The position numbers and the translations under genes are program-made. From Pseudomonas sp. Teo4 (GTDB lineage: Bacteria; Pseudomonadota; Gammaproteobacteria; Pseudomonadales; Pseudomonadaceae), in assembly GCF_034387475.1 (NCBI RefSeq), contig NZ_JAXCIL010000001.1:1178001-1242000 (forward strand): a stretch of 64,000 nt of DNA, given 5' to 3'. The notes under the pieces were generated by a model that made no database searches, was not told the origin of the DNA, and saw only the letters and a program-made list of their open reading frames with translations. Below are positions 17,938-26,994 of this stretch, piece after piece (position 1 is the stretch's first letter; every line of letters begins with the position of its first letter).

Positions 17938-18867
17938 TCAGTGCGCGCAGCGGCTGGTATCGCCCTTGTCGGCTGGCGCCTTGCGCCAGGCGGCAAGGAT
18001 GGTCGCCAGCACGATCAGGCCGGCACCGGCGGCCATGCGCAGGGTCGGCTGTTCAGCGAACAGCCACCAGGCACCCAGAATCGCATACACCGGCTCCAGT
18101 GCGATGATCATCCCGGCGGTGCGGGCTTCCAGGCCTTCCAGGCTCTTGACGAACAAAAACTGCGAAAGCCCGGTGCAGAACACGCCCAGCAGCGCCAGGT
18201 TGACCCAGTCGCTGCCGCCCAGGCTGGTGCTGGCCAGGTGGGTGAAGGCGAACGGCGAGACCAGCGCGGCTACCACCACGTTCTGCCAGAAGGCCACCTG
18301 CATGGCGTTCATGCTCGATGCCCGGCGGCGGTTGGCGACGGTCAGCAGGGCGAAGGCCAGGCCGGAACCCAGGCCCCAAAGCAGGCCGATGGTGCCTTTG
18401 TCGAGCAGGTCGAAGGTGGGCACCACCAGCACCAGGCCGGTGGAGACCATCAGCAGCAACAGCCCTTGAACGGCGCCAATGCGCTGGCCGAACACACCAC
18501 GCTCAATCAGCGCAATGAAGGCCGGGAAGCTGGCGAAGCCCAGGGTGGCCACAGCTACGCCACCGACTTTGACCGCCACGAAGAAGGTCACCCAGTGGGC
18601 AGCCAGCAAGCCGCCAGTCAGGCCGAGGATCGGCAGGTTGCGCAGGGTCAGGGCGTCGAGCAGGCGCGTGCCTTTGAGCCCGGCGACAAAGCCCAGGGCG
18701 ATGAAGGCGAAGGTGGCGCGGCCAAAGGTGATGATGCTGGCGTCAGCCTCGATCAGGTGGCCGAGGATGCCGGTCAGGCCGAACAGCACCGCGGCGATGT
18801 GGGCAACGAGCAGGGCATTACGGTGGCCGGTGGCAGCACCGGCTACGGGGATTGATGTCGCGATCAT
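17938..18867 (-). CDS. EamA/DMT-family metabolite transporter
   Basis: A 309-residue inner-membrane protein with about ten hydrophobic segments in two EamA repeats (GLTGILGHLI, then GLLWGLGSGLAFALLTVANR starting the second half). The family exports amino acids and other small metabolites. ATG 18867 is used; GTG codons up to 18903 are in frame. Its stop lies 22 nt from the stop of the convergent aldehyde dehydrogenase gene. Substrate unknown. Confidence 0.82.
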   Translation of the reverse strand: MIATSIPVAGAATGHRNALLVAHIAAVLFGLTGILGHLIEADASIITFGRATFAFIALGFVAGLKGTRLLDALTLRNLPILGLTGGLLAAHWVTFFVAVKVGGVAVATLGFASFPAFIALIERGVFGQRIGAVQGLLLLMVSTGLVLVVPTFDLLDKGTIGLLWGLGSGLAFALLTVANRRRASSMNAMQVAFWQNVVVAALVSPFAFTHLASTSLGGSDWVNLALLGVFCTGLSQFLFVKSLEGLEARTAGMIIALEPVYAILGAWWLFAEQPTLRMAAGAGLIVLATILAAWRKAPADKGDTSRCAH

Positions 18868-19160
18868 GGCAGTCAAATTCTTCACAAATGCGCAGGCAAG
18901 CACTCCCGACTGGCGCGGCGCAGGTCTCTAATACTGGGAGTTTTATCGTTATGAGCCCGGACGAACTGCCCGGTGCAAAAGGGCGCCACAGCGTTGGAAT
19001 TGTGAAGCGAGGCTGCTTACTCGCGAGTACCACACCCACCAGCCCACGGCGCGGGGCTGGCAGGTGTGTGTATTATTTTTGTAGACAGAGTTGCGAAGCC
19101 GATTGCGGGCGACGCGTACTTGTCAGATCGCGACATCGTTCGTTGCCAGACTGCGCCGCG

Positions 19161-19754
19161 TCACTCGTCACCGTAGTTCATGATCGACAGCAGGCGGATA
19201 GGGACTTGCACCAGTTGCTCCGGCCCGTGCGGCGTCTCGCCATCGAAGGTCAGGCTGTCACCGGCCTGCATGTGATAGAGCTGGTTGCCGTGGCGGTACA
19301 CCAGTTCACCTTCCAGTAAATGCAGAAACTCCGTGCCCGGGTGGGCGAAGGTCGGAAACTCCTCGCTGGCGTCGTCCATGGTCACCATGTAAGCCTCGAA
19401 ATTCTTCTTCGGCCCCCTGGCGTGATTGAGCAAGTGGTAGGTGTGGCCCTTCTCGGTGCCACGACGCACCACCTCCAGTCCTTCACCAGCCTTGACCAGC
19501 AGGGCGTTGCCATCGGGCTGGTCATATTGGCTGAACAGCTTGGCCATGGGCATGCCCAGCACGTCGCACAGGCGGCTGAGGGTATCCAGGCTGGTGGACA
19601 CCTGGGCGTTTTCGATCTTGCTCAGCATGCCTTGGCTGATTCCGGCGATTCGCGCCACATCGGCAAGTTTCAGGGATTGAGCCTGGCGCTGACGCTTGAT
19701 CTGCAGGCCCAGGTATTGCTCAAGGCGTAGGCGGGGTTCGGTTTCGGTCGACAT
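19161..19754 (-). CDS. HTH/cupin transcriptional regulator
   Basis: A 197-residue regulator with an XRE-type HTH (residues about 14-68, LKLADVARIAGISQGMLSKI) joined to a C-terminal cupin sensor (HPGTEFLHLLEGELVYRHG and GDSLTFDGETPHG). This is the PuuR-like architecture used for amine and amino-acid regulons. ATG 19754 sits behind AGGAAA with good spacing. It is divergent from gmaS-mgsABC, so it probably controls that operon; repeated sites in the shared spacer fit this. Confidence 0.88.
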   Translation of the reverse strand: MSTETEPRLRLEQYLGLQIKRQRQAQSLKLADVARIAGISQGMLSKIENAQVSTSLDTLSRLCDVLGMPMAKLFSQYDQPDGNALLVKAGEGLEVVRRGTEKGHTYHLLNHARGPKKNFEAYMVTMDDASEEFPTFAHPGTEFLHLLEGELVYRHGNQLYHMQAGDSLTFDGETPHGPEQLVQVPIRLLSIMNYGDE

Positions 19755-19845
19755 CAGGTTTCCTTTAAAACGCTGCACGGTTTCAGTTCAGGAATAAAGA
19801 TTTCGCACTGAGAAAGTGCAAAAGACGACTGCACTGGCCGGCTCT

Positions 19846-19870
19846 TTCCTCGTATGAAAACAAGTTTCCC
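19846..19870. promoter_or_regulatory. Operator candidate 1 of HTH/cupin regulator
   Basis: Contains TTCCT then TATGAAAACAAGTTTCCC. It shares the pattern TTCCT, TATGA, AAA, AAGTTTCCC with the site at 20025-20049 and lies about 90 nt upstream of the regulator start. Role is inferred. Confidence 0.45.
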
Positions 19871-19916
19871 ATATATATAGAAGAAAAACTGCTCTGGGTG
19901 ATGGGGTGGTTTGACC

Positions 19917-19991
19917 GGCCTCATCGCCGGCAGGCCGGCTCCCACAGGGCGTATGGCGCTCTTTGGGGAGGTGGCCTGCCGGCGATAGGGC
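19917..19991. repeat. REPIN, partly degenerate
   Basis: The left unit 19917-19948 reads GGCCTCATCGCCGGC, AGGCCGGCTCCCACAGG. The right unit at 19971-19991 is shortened (GTGGCCTGCCGGCGATAGGG). It sits between the two operator candidates. Confidence 0.75.
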
Positions 19992-20024
19992 GGCTGCGGG
20001 CAAAAAGTTGGCAAGGCTGTTGCA

Positions 20025-20049
20025 TTCCTATGAGGAAAGTAAGTTTCCC
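20025..20049. promoter_or_regulatory. Operator candidate 2, upstream of gmaS
   Basis: Contains ATTCCTATGAGGAAAG followed by TAAGTTTCCC, including the dyad GGAAA-GTAAG-TTTCC. It lies about 60 nt before the gmaS start and repeats the site at 19846-19870. Confidence 0.45.
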
Positions 20050-20107
20050 GTGCGGAATTACATGCAGGTCCACCATGCCTTGCCCCTTACCCAGGAGTGT
20101 TCAACCC

Positions 20108-21442
20108 ATGTTGCCAGCAGAAACCCAGCGCACCCTAGACCAACACGGCATCAAGTACGTGCTGGCGCAGTTCGTCGATATCCATGGTTCGGCGAAAACC
20201 AAATCGGTGCCGGTATCGGGCCTGAAGATGGTGGCCGAGGAGGGCGCCGGTTTCGCCGGTTTCGCCATCTGCGGCATGGGCATGGAGCCCCATGGCCCGG
20301 ACTTCATGGCCCGTGGCGACCTGTCCACGCTGATCCCGGTGCCATGGCAGCCAGGCTACGGCCGCGTGGTGTGCATCGGTCACGTCAACGGCCAACCCTG
20401 GCCCTACGACAGCCGCTACGTGCTGCAACAGCAGGTGCAGCGCCTGGCCGACAAAGGCTGGACCCTGAACACCGGCCTTGAGCCTGAGTTCAGCCTGTTC
20501 CGCCGCGACGAAAGCGGCAAGCTGCAATTGGTGGACGCCTCGGACAACCTCGACAAGCCTTGCTACGACTACAAGGGCCTGTCCCGTTCGCGACTGTTCC
20601 TCGAGCGCCTGACCGAGGCCCTGCAACCGGTGGGCTTCGACATCTACCAGATCGACCACGAAGACGCCAACGGCCAGTTCGAGATCAACTACACCTACTC
20701 CGACGCCATGGAGTCGGCCGACCGCTTCACCTTCTTCCGCATGGCCGCCGGCGAGATCGCCAACGATCTGGGGATGATCTGCTCGTTCATGCCCAAGCCC
20801 GACCCCAAGCGCGCCGGCAATGGCATGCACTTCCACCTGTCGCTGGCCAGCAGCACCAACAAGAACCTGTTCCATGACCCGTCCGACAGCAGCGGCATGG
20901 GCTTGTCGAAACTGGCCTACCACTTCGCCGCCGGCCTGTTGGCCCACGGCCCGGCGCTGTGTGCCTTCGCCGCGCCCACGGTCAACTCCTACAAGCGCCT
21001 GGTAGTGGGGCGTTCGCTGTCCGGCGCCACCTGGGCCCCGGCCTTCGTCGCCTATGGCGCCAACAACCGCTCGGCGATGGTACGCATCCCCTACGGGCGC
21101 CTGGAATTCCGCCTGCCGGACGCAGGTTGCAACCCTTACCTGGTCACCGCCGCGATCATCGCTGCCGGCCTGGACGGCATCGACCGCCAGCTGGAACCGG
21201 GCGAGATGTGCAACGAGAACCTCTACAACTTGAGCCTCGAAGAAATCGCTGCCCGTGGCATCAAGACCTTGCCGCAGTCGCTCAAGGAAGCCGCCGACGC
21301 CCTGGAGGCCGACCCGTTGTTCCGCGAAGTGCTGGGCGCCGAGATCGTCGATGAGTTCATCAAGCTCAAGCGCATGGAGTGGGTGGAGTACTGCCGCCAC
21401 GTCTCCGACTGGGAAATCCAGCGTTACACCGAGTTCTTCTGA
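20108..21442 (+). CDS. gmaS: GmaS/GlnT, type III glutamine-synthetase-like gamma-glutamylmethylamide synthetase
   Basis: A 444-residue glutamine-synthetase-family enzyme that ligates glutamate to ammonia or an alkylamine using ATP. Visible motifs are the N-terminal beta-grasp ([16 protein letters not shown]), the catalytic [18 protein letters not shown] and [10 protein letters not shown]. Linkage to an MgsABC set points to gamma-glutamylmethylamide synthetase rather than housekeeping GlnA; GlnT is the older name. The start is supported by AGGAG 11 nt upstream. First gene of a four-gene operon. Confidence 0.85.
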   Translation: MLPAETQRTLDQHGIKYVLAQFVDIHGSAKTKSVPVSGLKMVAEEGAGFAGFAICGMGMEPHGPDFMARGDLSTLIPVPWQPGYGRVVCIGHVNGQPWPYDSRYVLQQQVQRLADKGWTLNTGLEPEFSLFRRDESGKLQLVDASDNLDKPCYDYKGLSRSRLFLERLTEALQPVGFDIYQIDHEDANGQFEINYTYSDAMESADRFTFFRMAAGEIANDLGMICSFMPKPDPKRAGNGMHFHLSLASSTNKNLFHDPSDSSGMGLSKLAYHFAAGLLAHGPALCAFAAPTVNSYKRLVVGRSLSGATWAPAFVAYGANNRSAMVRIPYGRLEFRLPDAGCNPYLVTAAIIAAGLDGIDRQLEPGEMCNENLYNLSLEEIAARGIKTLPQSLKEAADALEADPLFREVLGAEIVDEFIKLKRMEWVEYCRHVSDWEIQRYTEFF

Positions 21443-21508
21443 CCGCCCCCAATCCCCTGGGCGGCCAGCGCGAGAGCGGCTGCCCACTGCCTAGTAAGGA
21501 GCATCACC

Positions 21509-22414
21509 ATGTGTGGAATCGTAGGTCTGTACCTGAAAAAGCCTGAGCTGGAGGCCCAGCTCGGCAAACTGTTCGAACCCATGCTCGAAGCCATGACCGA
21601 CCGTGGCCCAGACAGCGCAGGCTTTGCCATCTACGGCGATGAAGTCGCCGATGGCTGGGTCAAACTGACCTTGCAGGCAACGGATATCAGCTACCCCTGG
21701 ACAACCCTGATGGGCCAACTGGAAGGGCGCCTGGGCTGCTCGCTGGACTGGTTCCAGAATGCCAGTGCCGCCGTACTGAAAGTGCACACCAGCGAGGCCG
21801 CCGCCCGCCAAGCCCTGAGCGAATTGGCACCTGAGGTGCGCATCATGAGCGCCGGGCAGAGCATCGAAATCCTCAAGGGCATGGGCCTGCCAGCGGAAAT
21901 TTCCAGCCGCTTCGGCCTGGCCGGCATGAAGGGCAGCCACATCATTGGCCATACCCGCATGGCCACCGAGAGCGCGGTAACCATGGAAGGCAGCCACCCG
22001 TTCTCCACCGGTGCCGACCTGTGCCTGGTGCACAACGGCTCGCTGTCGAACCACTTCCGCCTGCGCCAGGAACTCAAGCGCGAAGGCATCAGCTTTGAAA
22101 CCGACAACGACACCGAAGTGGCCGCCGGCTACCTGACCTGGCGCCTGCAGCAGGGCGACACCCTGGCCCAGGCCCTGGATGGCGCGCTGGAGGATCTGGA
22201 CGGTTTCTTCACCTTCGCCATCGGCACCCGCAACGGCTTTGCCGTGATCCGCGACCCGATCGCCTGCAAGCCAGCGGTGCTGGCCGAGACCGACGACTAC
22301 GTGGCCATGGCCTCGGAGTACCAGGCCCTGGCCAGCCTGCCGGGCATCGAAAAGGCCAAGGTCTGGGAGCCGGCGCCGGCCACCCTGTACGTCTGGGAAC
22401 GCGAAAGCGCCTGA
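21509..22414 (+). CDS. mgsA: MgsA/GlxB, class II glutamine amidotransferase subunit
   Basis: A 301-residue Ntn-type glutaminase domain beginning MCGIVGLY, so Cys2 becomes the N-terminal nucleophile. Further family marks are HTRMATESAVTMEGSHPF, VHNGSLSNH and DNDTEVAAGYL. In N-methylglutamate synthase this subunit releases the amine from the gamma-glutamyl amide for transfer at the MgsC site. It begins 66 nt after gmaS. Confidence 0.85.
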   Translation: MCGIVGLYLKKPELEAQLGKLFEPMLEAMTDRGPDSAGFAIYGDEVADGWVKLTLQATDISYPWTTLMGQLEGRLGCSLDWFQNASAAVLKVHTSEAAARQALSELAPEVRIMSAGQSIEILKGMGLPAEISSRFGLAGMKGSHIIGHTRMATESAVTMEGSHPFSTGADLCLVHNGSLSNHFRLRQELKREGISFETDNDTEVAAGYLTWRLQQGDTLAQALDGALEDLDGFFTFAIGTRNGFAVIRDPIACKPAVLAETDDYVAMASEYQALASLPGIEKAKVWEPAPATLYVWERESA

Positions 22415-22441
22415 CCCACTCACCGAACACTGGAGCACTTC

Positions 22442-23116
22442 ATGAAGACCATCGACCTTTCCAGCGCCTCGGTGCGCGAACTCAACCAGGCCTTGCACGG
22501 CGAAGTGCAGGACCGTGAATGGCGGGTCAGCCACCCGGACGGCAAGCACAACCTGGCCGTGGGCATCAACCAGGCCGTCTCCGTCGATATCGACGGCCAC
22601 GCCGGCTACTACTGCGCCGGCATGAACCAGAAGGCCAGCGTCACCGTGCACGGCAACGTCGGCGTGGGCGTGGCCGAGAACATGATGTCCGGCTCGGTAC
22701 GGGTCAAGGGCAGTGCTTCCCAGGCCGCCGGCGCCACCGCCCATGGCGGGCTGCTGGTGATCGAGGGCGACGCCGGTGCGCGTTGCGGCATTTCCATGAA
22801 GGGCGTGGACATCGTCGTCGGCGGCAGCATCGGCCACATGAGCTGCTTCATGGGCCAGGCCGGACGCCTGGTGGTGTGTGGCGATGCCGGCGATGCGCTG
22901 GGCGACTCGCTGTACGAGGTGCGTATCTACGTCAAAGGCTCGGTGCAGTCGCTGGGTTCGGACTGCATCGAAAAAGAGATGCGCGCCGAGCACCTGCAAG
23001 AGCTGCAAGAGTTGCTGAACAAAGCCGGGCTCGACCACAAGGCCGCCGATTTCAAGCGCTACGGCTCGGCCCGTCAGCTGTACAACTTCAAAGTCGACAA
23101 CGCCAGCGCGTACTGA
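22442..23116 (+). CDS. mgsB: MgsB/GlxC, GXGXG-domain subunit
   Basis: A 224-residue right-handed beta-helix protein corresponding to the C-terminal GXGXG domain of large glutamate synthase, with repeated turns such as GYYCAGMNQKASVTVHGNVG and GHMSCFMGQAGRLVVCGDAG. It is a structural partner joining the amidotransferase and FMN subunits. It lies 27 nt after mgsA. Confidence 0.85.
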   Translation: MKTIDLSSASVRELNQALHGEVQDREWRVSHPDGKHNLAVGINQAVSVDIDGHAGYYCAGMNQKASVTVHGNVGVGVAENMMSGSVRVKGSASQAAGATAHGGLLVIEGDAGARCGISMKGVDIVVGGSIGHMSCFMGQAGRLVVCGDAGDALGDSLYEVRIYVKGSVQSLGSDCIEKEMRAEHLQELQELLNKAGLDHKAADFKRYGSARQLYNFKVDNASAY

Positions 23117-23131
23117 TCCAGGAGCACACCC

Positions 23132-24457
23132 ATGAGCGAGCAAAACACCCCGGTACTGCGTGAGTCGGCCACCTTCGATCGCCTGACCATCCAGGAAATC
23201 CAGCGCGCCGCCGAAACCGGCATCTACGACATTCGTGGCGGTGGCACCAAGCGCCGCGTGCCGCACTTCGACGACCTGCTGTTGCTGGGCGCCAGCGTGT
23301 CGCGTTACCCGCTGGAAGGCTACCGCGAAAAATGCGGCACCGACGTGGTGCTGGGCACCCGTTTCGCCAAGAAGCCGATCCACCTGAAAATCCCGGTGAC
23401 CATTGCCGGCATGAGCTTTGGCGCGTTGTCGGCCAACGCCAAGGAAGCCCTGGGCCGTGGTGCCACCATCGCCGGCACCAGCACCACCACCGGCGACGGC
23501 GGCATGACCCCGGAAGAGCGCGGCCAGTCGCAGCACCTGGTGTACCAGTACCTGCCGTCGCGCTATGGCATGAACCCCGATGACCTGCGCAAGGCCGATG
23601 CCATCGAGATCGTCCTCGGGCAGGGCGCCAAGCCCGGCGGTGGCGGCATGCTGCTGGGCATGAAAGTGACCGAGCGAGTGGCCGGCATGCGCACCTTGCC
23701 GATTGGCGTTGACCAACGCAGCGCCTGCCGCCACCCGGACTGGACCGGCCCGGACGACCTGGCCATCAAGATTGCCGAACTGCGCGAGATCACCGATTGG
23801 GAAAAACCAATCTACGTGAAGATCGGTGCCAGCCGCCCGTACTACGACGTCAAGCTGGCAGTGAAGGCCGGCGCCGACGTGATCGTGCTCGACGGCATGC
23901 AAGGTGGTACCGCGGCGACCCAGGAAGTGTTCATCGAACACGTCGGCATTCCAATCCTGCCGGCCATTCCACAGGCGGTGCAGGCGCTGCAGGAAATGGG
24001 CATGCACCGCAAGGTCCAGCTGATCGTGTCCGGTGGCATTCGCAACGGTGCCGACGTGGCCAAGGCCATGGCCCTGGGCGCCGATGCCGTGGCCATCGGT
24101 ACCGCCGCGCTGATCGCCCTGGGCGACAACCACCCGCGCCTGGATGCAGAGCTCAAGAAGATTGGCTCGGCCGCTGGCTTCTACGACGACTGGCAGAACG
24201 GCCGTGACCCGGCGGGCATTACCACCCAGGACCCGGAACTGGCCAAGCGCCTGAACCCGGAAGAAGCAGGCCGTCGTCTGGCCAACTACCTGCGGGTGCT
24301 GGTGCTGGAGGCGCAAACCATGGCCCGTGCCTGTGGCAAGTCGCACCTGCACAACCTCGACCCCGAGGACCTGGTGGCGCTGACCGTGGAAGCGGCGGCC
24401 ATGGCACGGGTGCCGCTGGCGGGTACCGCGTGGGTGCCGGGGCAGGCGCAGTATTGA
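23132..24457 (+). CDS. mgsC: MgsC/GlxD, FMN glutamate-synthase-like subunit
   Basis: A 441-residue protein equal to the FMN-binding barrel of glutamate synthase. It shows FDDLLLLGASVSRYPL, PVTIAGMSFGALSANAKEAL, KPGGGGMLLGMKV, DGMQGGTAATQEVF and LIVSGGIRNGADVAKAMALG. In N-methylglutamate synthase it makes N-methylglutamate from methylamine and 2-oxoglutarate. It starts 15 nt after mgsB and ends the operon, followed by a REPIN. Confidence 0.86.
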   Translation: MSEQNTPVLRESATFDRLTIQEIQRAAETGIYDIRGGGTKRRVPHFDDLLLLGASVSRYPLEGYREKCGTDVVLGTRFAKKPIHLKIPVTIAGMSFGALSANAKEALGRGATIAGTSTTTGDGGMTPEERGQSQHLVYQYLPSRYGMNPDDLRKADAIEIVLGQGAKPGGGGMLLGMKVTERVAGMRTLPIGVDQRSACRHPDWTGPDDLAIKIAELREITDWEKPIYVKIGASRPYYDVKLAVKAGADVIVLDGMQGGTAATQEVFIEHVGIPILPAIPQAVQALQEMGMHRKVQLIVSGGIRNGADVAKAMALGADAVAIGTAALIALGDNHPRLDAELKKIGSAAGFYDDWQNGRDPAGITTQDPELAKRLNPEEAGRRLANYLRVLVLEAQTMARACGKSHLHNLDPEDLVALTVEAAAMARVPLAGTAWVPGQAQY

Positions 24458-24478
24458 TCACCCTGTAGTGGTTGTACT

Positions 24479-24554
24479 GGCCTCATCGCCGGCAAGCCGG
24501 CTCCTACAGGGAGCGTGCAAAACCTGTAGGAGCCGGCTTGCCGGCGATTGGGCC
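24479..24554. repeat. REPIN downstream of mgsC
   Basis: Left arm 24479-24510 and right arm 24523-24554 are near-perfect reverse complements built on GCCGGCAAGCCGGC and CTCCTACAGG with a 12-nt loop. It separates the convergent mgsC and Lrp genes and may act as a transcript-end hairpin. Confidence 0.88.
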
Positions 24555-24564
24555 AATGCAAAAC

Positions 24565-25017
24565 CTAAATTGGCAACATCCGGTCCTGAATCACCTCTTT
24601 CATCACCAACGTCGAACTCAACCGCTTCACATTGGGAATGCTGGTCAGCTGCTCGTCATACAGCTTCTGAAACGCCGGCAAATCCTTGGCCACCACATGC
24701 AGCAGGTAGTCCGGGTCGCCGAACAGCCGCTGCGCCTCGACAATCTGCGGAATCTCGCCCACAGCAGCTTCAAAGTCCGCCACCGGCTGGCGGGTGACTT
24801 CGCGCAAGGTGACGAACACCAGCGCCGCAAAATTGAGCCCCACCGCAGCCGGCGCCAAGCGGGCGTGATAGCCCAGGATGGCGCCGCTTTCTTCCAGCGC
24901 TTTCAGGCGGCGGTGGCAGGGCGACAGGCTCAAACCCACCCGGTCGGCCAACTCGGTTACCGACAAGCGCCCGTCCTTTTGCAGTTCGGCAAGAATTTTG
25001 CGGTCTGTTCTATCCAC
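24565..25017 (-). CDS. Lrp/AsnC-family regulator
   Basis: A 150-residue Lrp-type regulator. The N-terminal HTH (MDRTDRKILAELQKDGRLSV, then ADRVGLSLSPCHRRLKALEE) is followed by the RAM ligand domain (DPDYLLHVVAKDLPAFQKLY). The GTG start at 25017 gives the standard family length. It is divergent from a LysE exporter, the usual pairing in which Lrp proteins control amino-acid export. Confidence 0.9.
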   Translation of the reverse strand: MDRTDRKILAELQKDGRLSVTELADRVGLSLSPCHRRLKALEESGAILGYHARLAPAAVGLNFAALVFVTLREVTRQPVADFEAAVGEIPQIVEAQRLFGDPDYLLHVVAKDLPAFQKLYDEQLTSIPNVKRLSSTLVMKEVIQDRMLPI

Positions 25018-25119
25018 TGGGAAGAATCTTCCAATATTTGAGGGTTGACGGGGAATATACGAAAGAAAATCCCCGGCGGGAATCCGTACGCTTTCTTCAC
25101 CCCAAACAGTGTGGAAAGG

Positions 25120-25743
25120 ATGATTCAAGTGGCTATCAGTGTACTGACGGCGTTCTGGGCCGTGTCGTTGCTGTTCGTGATTACCCCGGGGGCCGACTGG
25201 GCCTACGCCATATCGGCGGGGATGCGTGGGCGTTGGGTGATGCCGGCGGTGGCGGGAATGTTGTCGGGGCACTTCATGGCCACGCTGGTGGTGGCCGCGG
25301 GTGTCGGCACCTTGCTGGCAGGGCATCCCTTGGCCTTGATGCTGCTGACTTTGGCAGGCTGCATCTACCTGCTGTGGTTGGGCGGCAACCTGCTGCTGAG
25401 CCCGCCGGTGCCGCAATCGGGGCAAACCGGCATCGCCGATTCCGGCTCGCGCTGGGCGTTGAAGGGCTTTTGCGTCAGTGGCCTGAATCCCAAGGTGTTC
25501 CTGTTGTTCCTGGCCTTGTTGCCACAGTTCACCGACCCGCAATCGAGCTGGCCGGTGCCACTGCAGATCCTGCTGCTGGGGCTGGTGCACCTGTGCAGTT
25601 CGCTGGTGGTGTATTTGCTCGTGGGCTATGGCGCCAAGGCGGTGTTGAGCAGCCGTCCGGGGGCGGCCAGGATGGTTGGGCGGGTGTCAGGTGCAGTGAT
25701 GATTCTGGTGGCGGTCGGCCTGATCGCCGGGCAGTTGAGTTGA
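25120..25743 (+). CDS. LysE/RhtB-family amino-acid exporter
   Basis: A 207-residue inner-membrane protein with about six transmembrane segments. The family signature FVITPGADWAYAISAGMRG lies near the N-terminus and GFCVSGLNPKVFLLFLALLPQF in the middle. It exports amino acids or derivatives. Start at ATG 25120 removes the hydrophilic leader coded upstream; a GTG 12 nt downstream is an alternative. Divergent from the Lrp gene, which probably controls it. Confidence 0.87.
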   Translation: MIQVAISVLTAFWAVSLLFVITPGADWAYAISAGMRGRWVMPAVAGMLSGHFMATLVVAAGVGTLLAGHPLALMLLTLAGCIYLLWLGGNLLLSPPVPQSGQTGIADSGSRWALKGFCVSGLNPKVFLLFLALLPQFTDPQSSWPVPLQILLLGLVHLCSSLVVYLLVGYGAKAVLSSRPGAARMVGRVSGAVMILVAVGLIAGQLS

Positions 25744-25780
25744 TATACACTTCGAGCTCACATGACCAAGGATGCGTCCG

Positions 25781-26413
25781 ATGCCCGAAACCTCACACTT
25801 GATTGCCTTCGCCCTGATCGCGCTGGGCATGGTCCTGACCCCAGGCCCGAACATGATCTACCTGATCTCCCGCTCGATCTGCCAGGGCCGGGTGGCCGGG
25901 CTGATCTCCCTGGGCGGTGTCGCACTGGGCTTCGTCTTCTACATGCTCTGCGCTGCACTGGGCATTACCGCCTTGCTCATGGCCGTGCCTTTTGCCTATG
26001 ACGCGCTGCGCATCGGTGGCGCGCTGTACCTGTTGTACCTGGCCTGGCAGGCGGTCAAACCCGGTGGCCGTTCGCCGTTCCAGGTACGCGACCTGCCGGC
26101 CGACAGCCCGCGCCGTTTGTTCGCCATGGGTTTCGTGACCAATCTGCTCAACCCGAAGATTGCGGTCATGTACCTGTCACTGATGCCGCAGTTCATTCAG
26201 CCGGGACATGGCAGCGTGCTGATGCAGTCACTGGTGCTGGGTTCGACACAGATTGTCATCAGCGTTGTGGTCAACGCGCTGATCGCGATCATGGCCGGTT
26301 CGATTGCCGTGTTTCTGGCGGGGCGGCCGTTGTGGCAGCAGGTTCAGCGCTGGCTGATGGGGACGGTGCTGGCGGGGCTGGCCGTGCGCATGTTGGCCGA
26401 AGGGCGCCGGTAA
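25781..26413 (+). CDS. Second LysE-family exporter
   Basis: A 210-residue LysE/RhtB protein with ALGMVLTPGPNMIYLISRSI at the N-terminus and GFVTNLLNPKIAVMYLSLMP mid-chain. ATG 25781 has AAGGA at 8-nt spacing. It is only 37 nt beyond the first exporter, suggesting a two-exporter transcript. The two proteins differ clearly in sequence, so this is not a recent tandem duplication. Confidence 0.88.
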   Translation: MPETSHLIAFALIALGMVLTPGPNMIYLISRSICQGRVAGLISLGGVALGFVFYMLCAALGITALLMAVPFAYDALRIGGALYLLYLAWQAVKPGGRSPFQVRDLPADSPRRLFAMGFVTNLLNPKIAVMYLSLMPQFIQPGHGSVLMQSLVLGSTQIVISVVVNALIAIMAGSIAVFLAGRPLWQQVQRWLMGTVLAGLAVRMLAEGRR

Positions 26414-26428
26414 TCGGTCGATACCGGC

Positions 26429-26992
26429 TCAGCGTATGAAGTGCACCTTGCCGGTATCGTCATTACCCATGTAAATCCCATACACCCCCGCCTGCCGCTC
26501 CAGGATGTAGCGCTCCAGAATCTGCCGAATCGCCGGGTAATAGATTTCATCCCACGGGATCTCGTCCGGCTCGAAGAACTTGTACGCCAGTGTCTCCGCC
26601 CCGAACTGCCCGGTTTCCTCGGTGGCGATGGCGCGGAAGATGATGTACACCTCGCTGATCTTCGGCACGCTGAAAATCGAGTAGGGCGAGACGATTTCGC
26701 CGCGCACGCCGCTTTCTTCCCACACCTCACGAAGCGCCGCCTGCTCGGTGGTTTCGCCGGCTTCCATGAAACCTGCCGGCAAGGTCCAGGTGCCTGGACG
26801 GGGAGGGATGGCGCGCTGGCACAGCAGGTACTTGCCGTCGCGCTCGATGATGCAGCCGGCGATGATCTTCGGGTTGATGTAATGCACGTAGCCACAACCA
26901 GGGCAGTGCAGGCGCTCGTGGGTGTCGCCGGTGGGAACGCCCCGGGCCAGTTCTGTGGTGCAGTGCGGGCAGTAGCGCGGGGCGGTGGGCAT
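26429..26992 (-). CDS. Nudix hydrolase with N-terminal zinc ribbon
   Basis: A 187-residue Nudix enzyme. It has an N-terminal zinc ribbon CPHC/CPGC (residues 8-11 and 30-33) and the Nudix box as GFMEAGETTEQAALREVWEE near residue 72. Relatives cleave nucleoside-diphosphate-linked compounds such as ADP-ribose or NAD(H). It follows the GntR gene by 2 nt, so the two are cotranscribed with the catabolic locus upstream, an unusual partner for such an operon. Confidence 0.86.
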   Translation of the reverse strand: MPTAPRYCPHCTTELARGVPTGDTHERLHCPGCGYVHYINPKIIAGCIIERDGKYLLCQRAIPPRPGTWTLPAGFMEAGETTEQAALREVWEESGVRGEIVSPYSIFSVPKISEVYIIFRAIATEETGQFGAETLAYKFFEPDEIPWDEIYYPAIRQILERYILERQAGVYGIYMGNDDTGKVHFIR

Positions 26993-26994
26993 GG

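Larger units (their letters stand above)
19755..20107. promoter_or_regulatory. Divergent regulator-gmaS spacer
   Basis: No gene is supported, although the gmaS frame stays open upstream. The spacer contains two direct-repeat operator candidates (19846-19870 and 20025-20049) and a degenerate REP pair between them. Confidence 0.55.

Noticed and set aside
21491..24352. A 953-codon open frame on the minus strand.
   Set aside because: It lies antisense to gmaS-mgsABC, has no recognisable domain, and its composition is that expected from the GC-rich third positions of the real genes.
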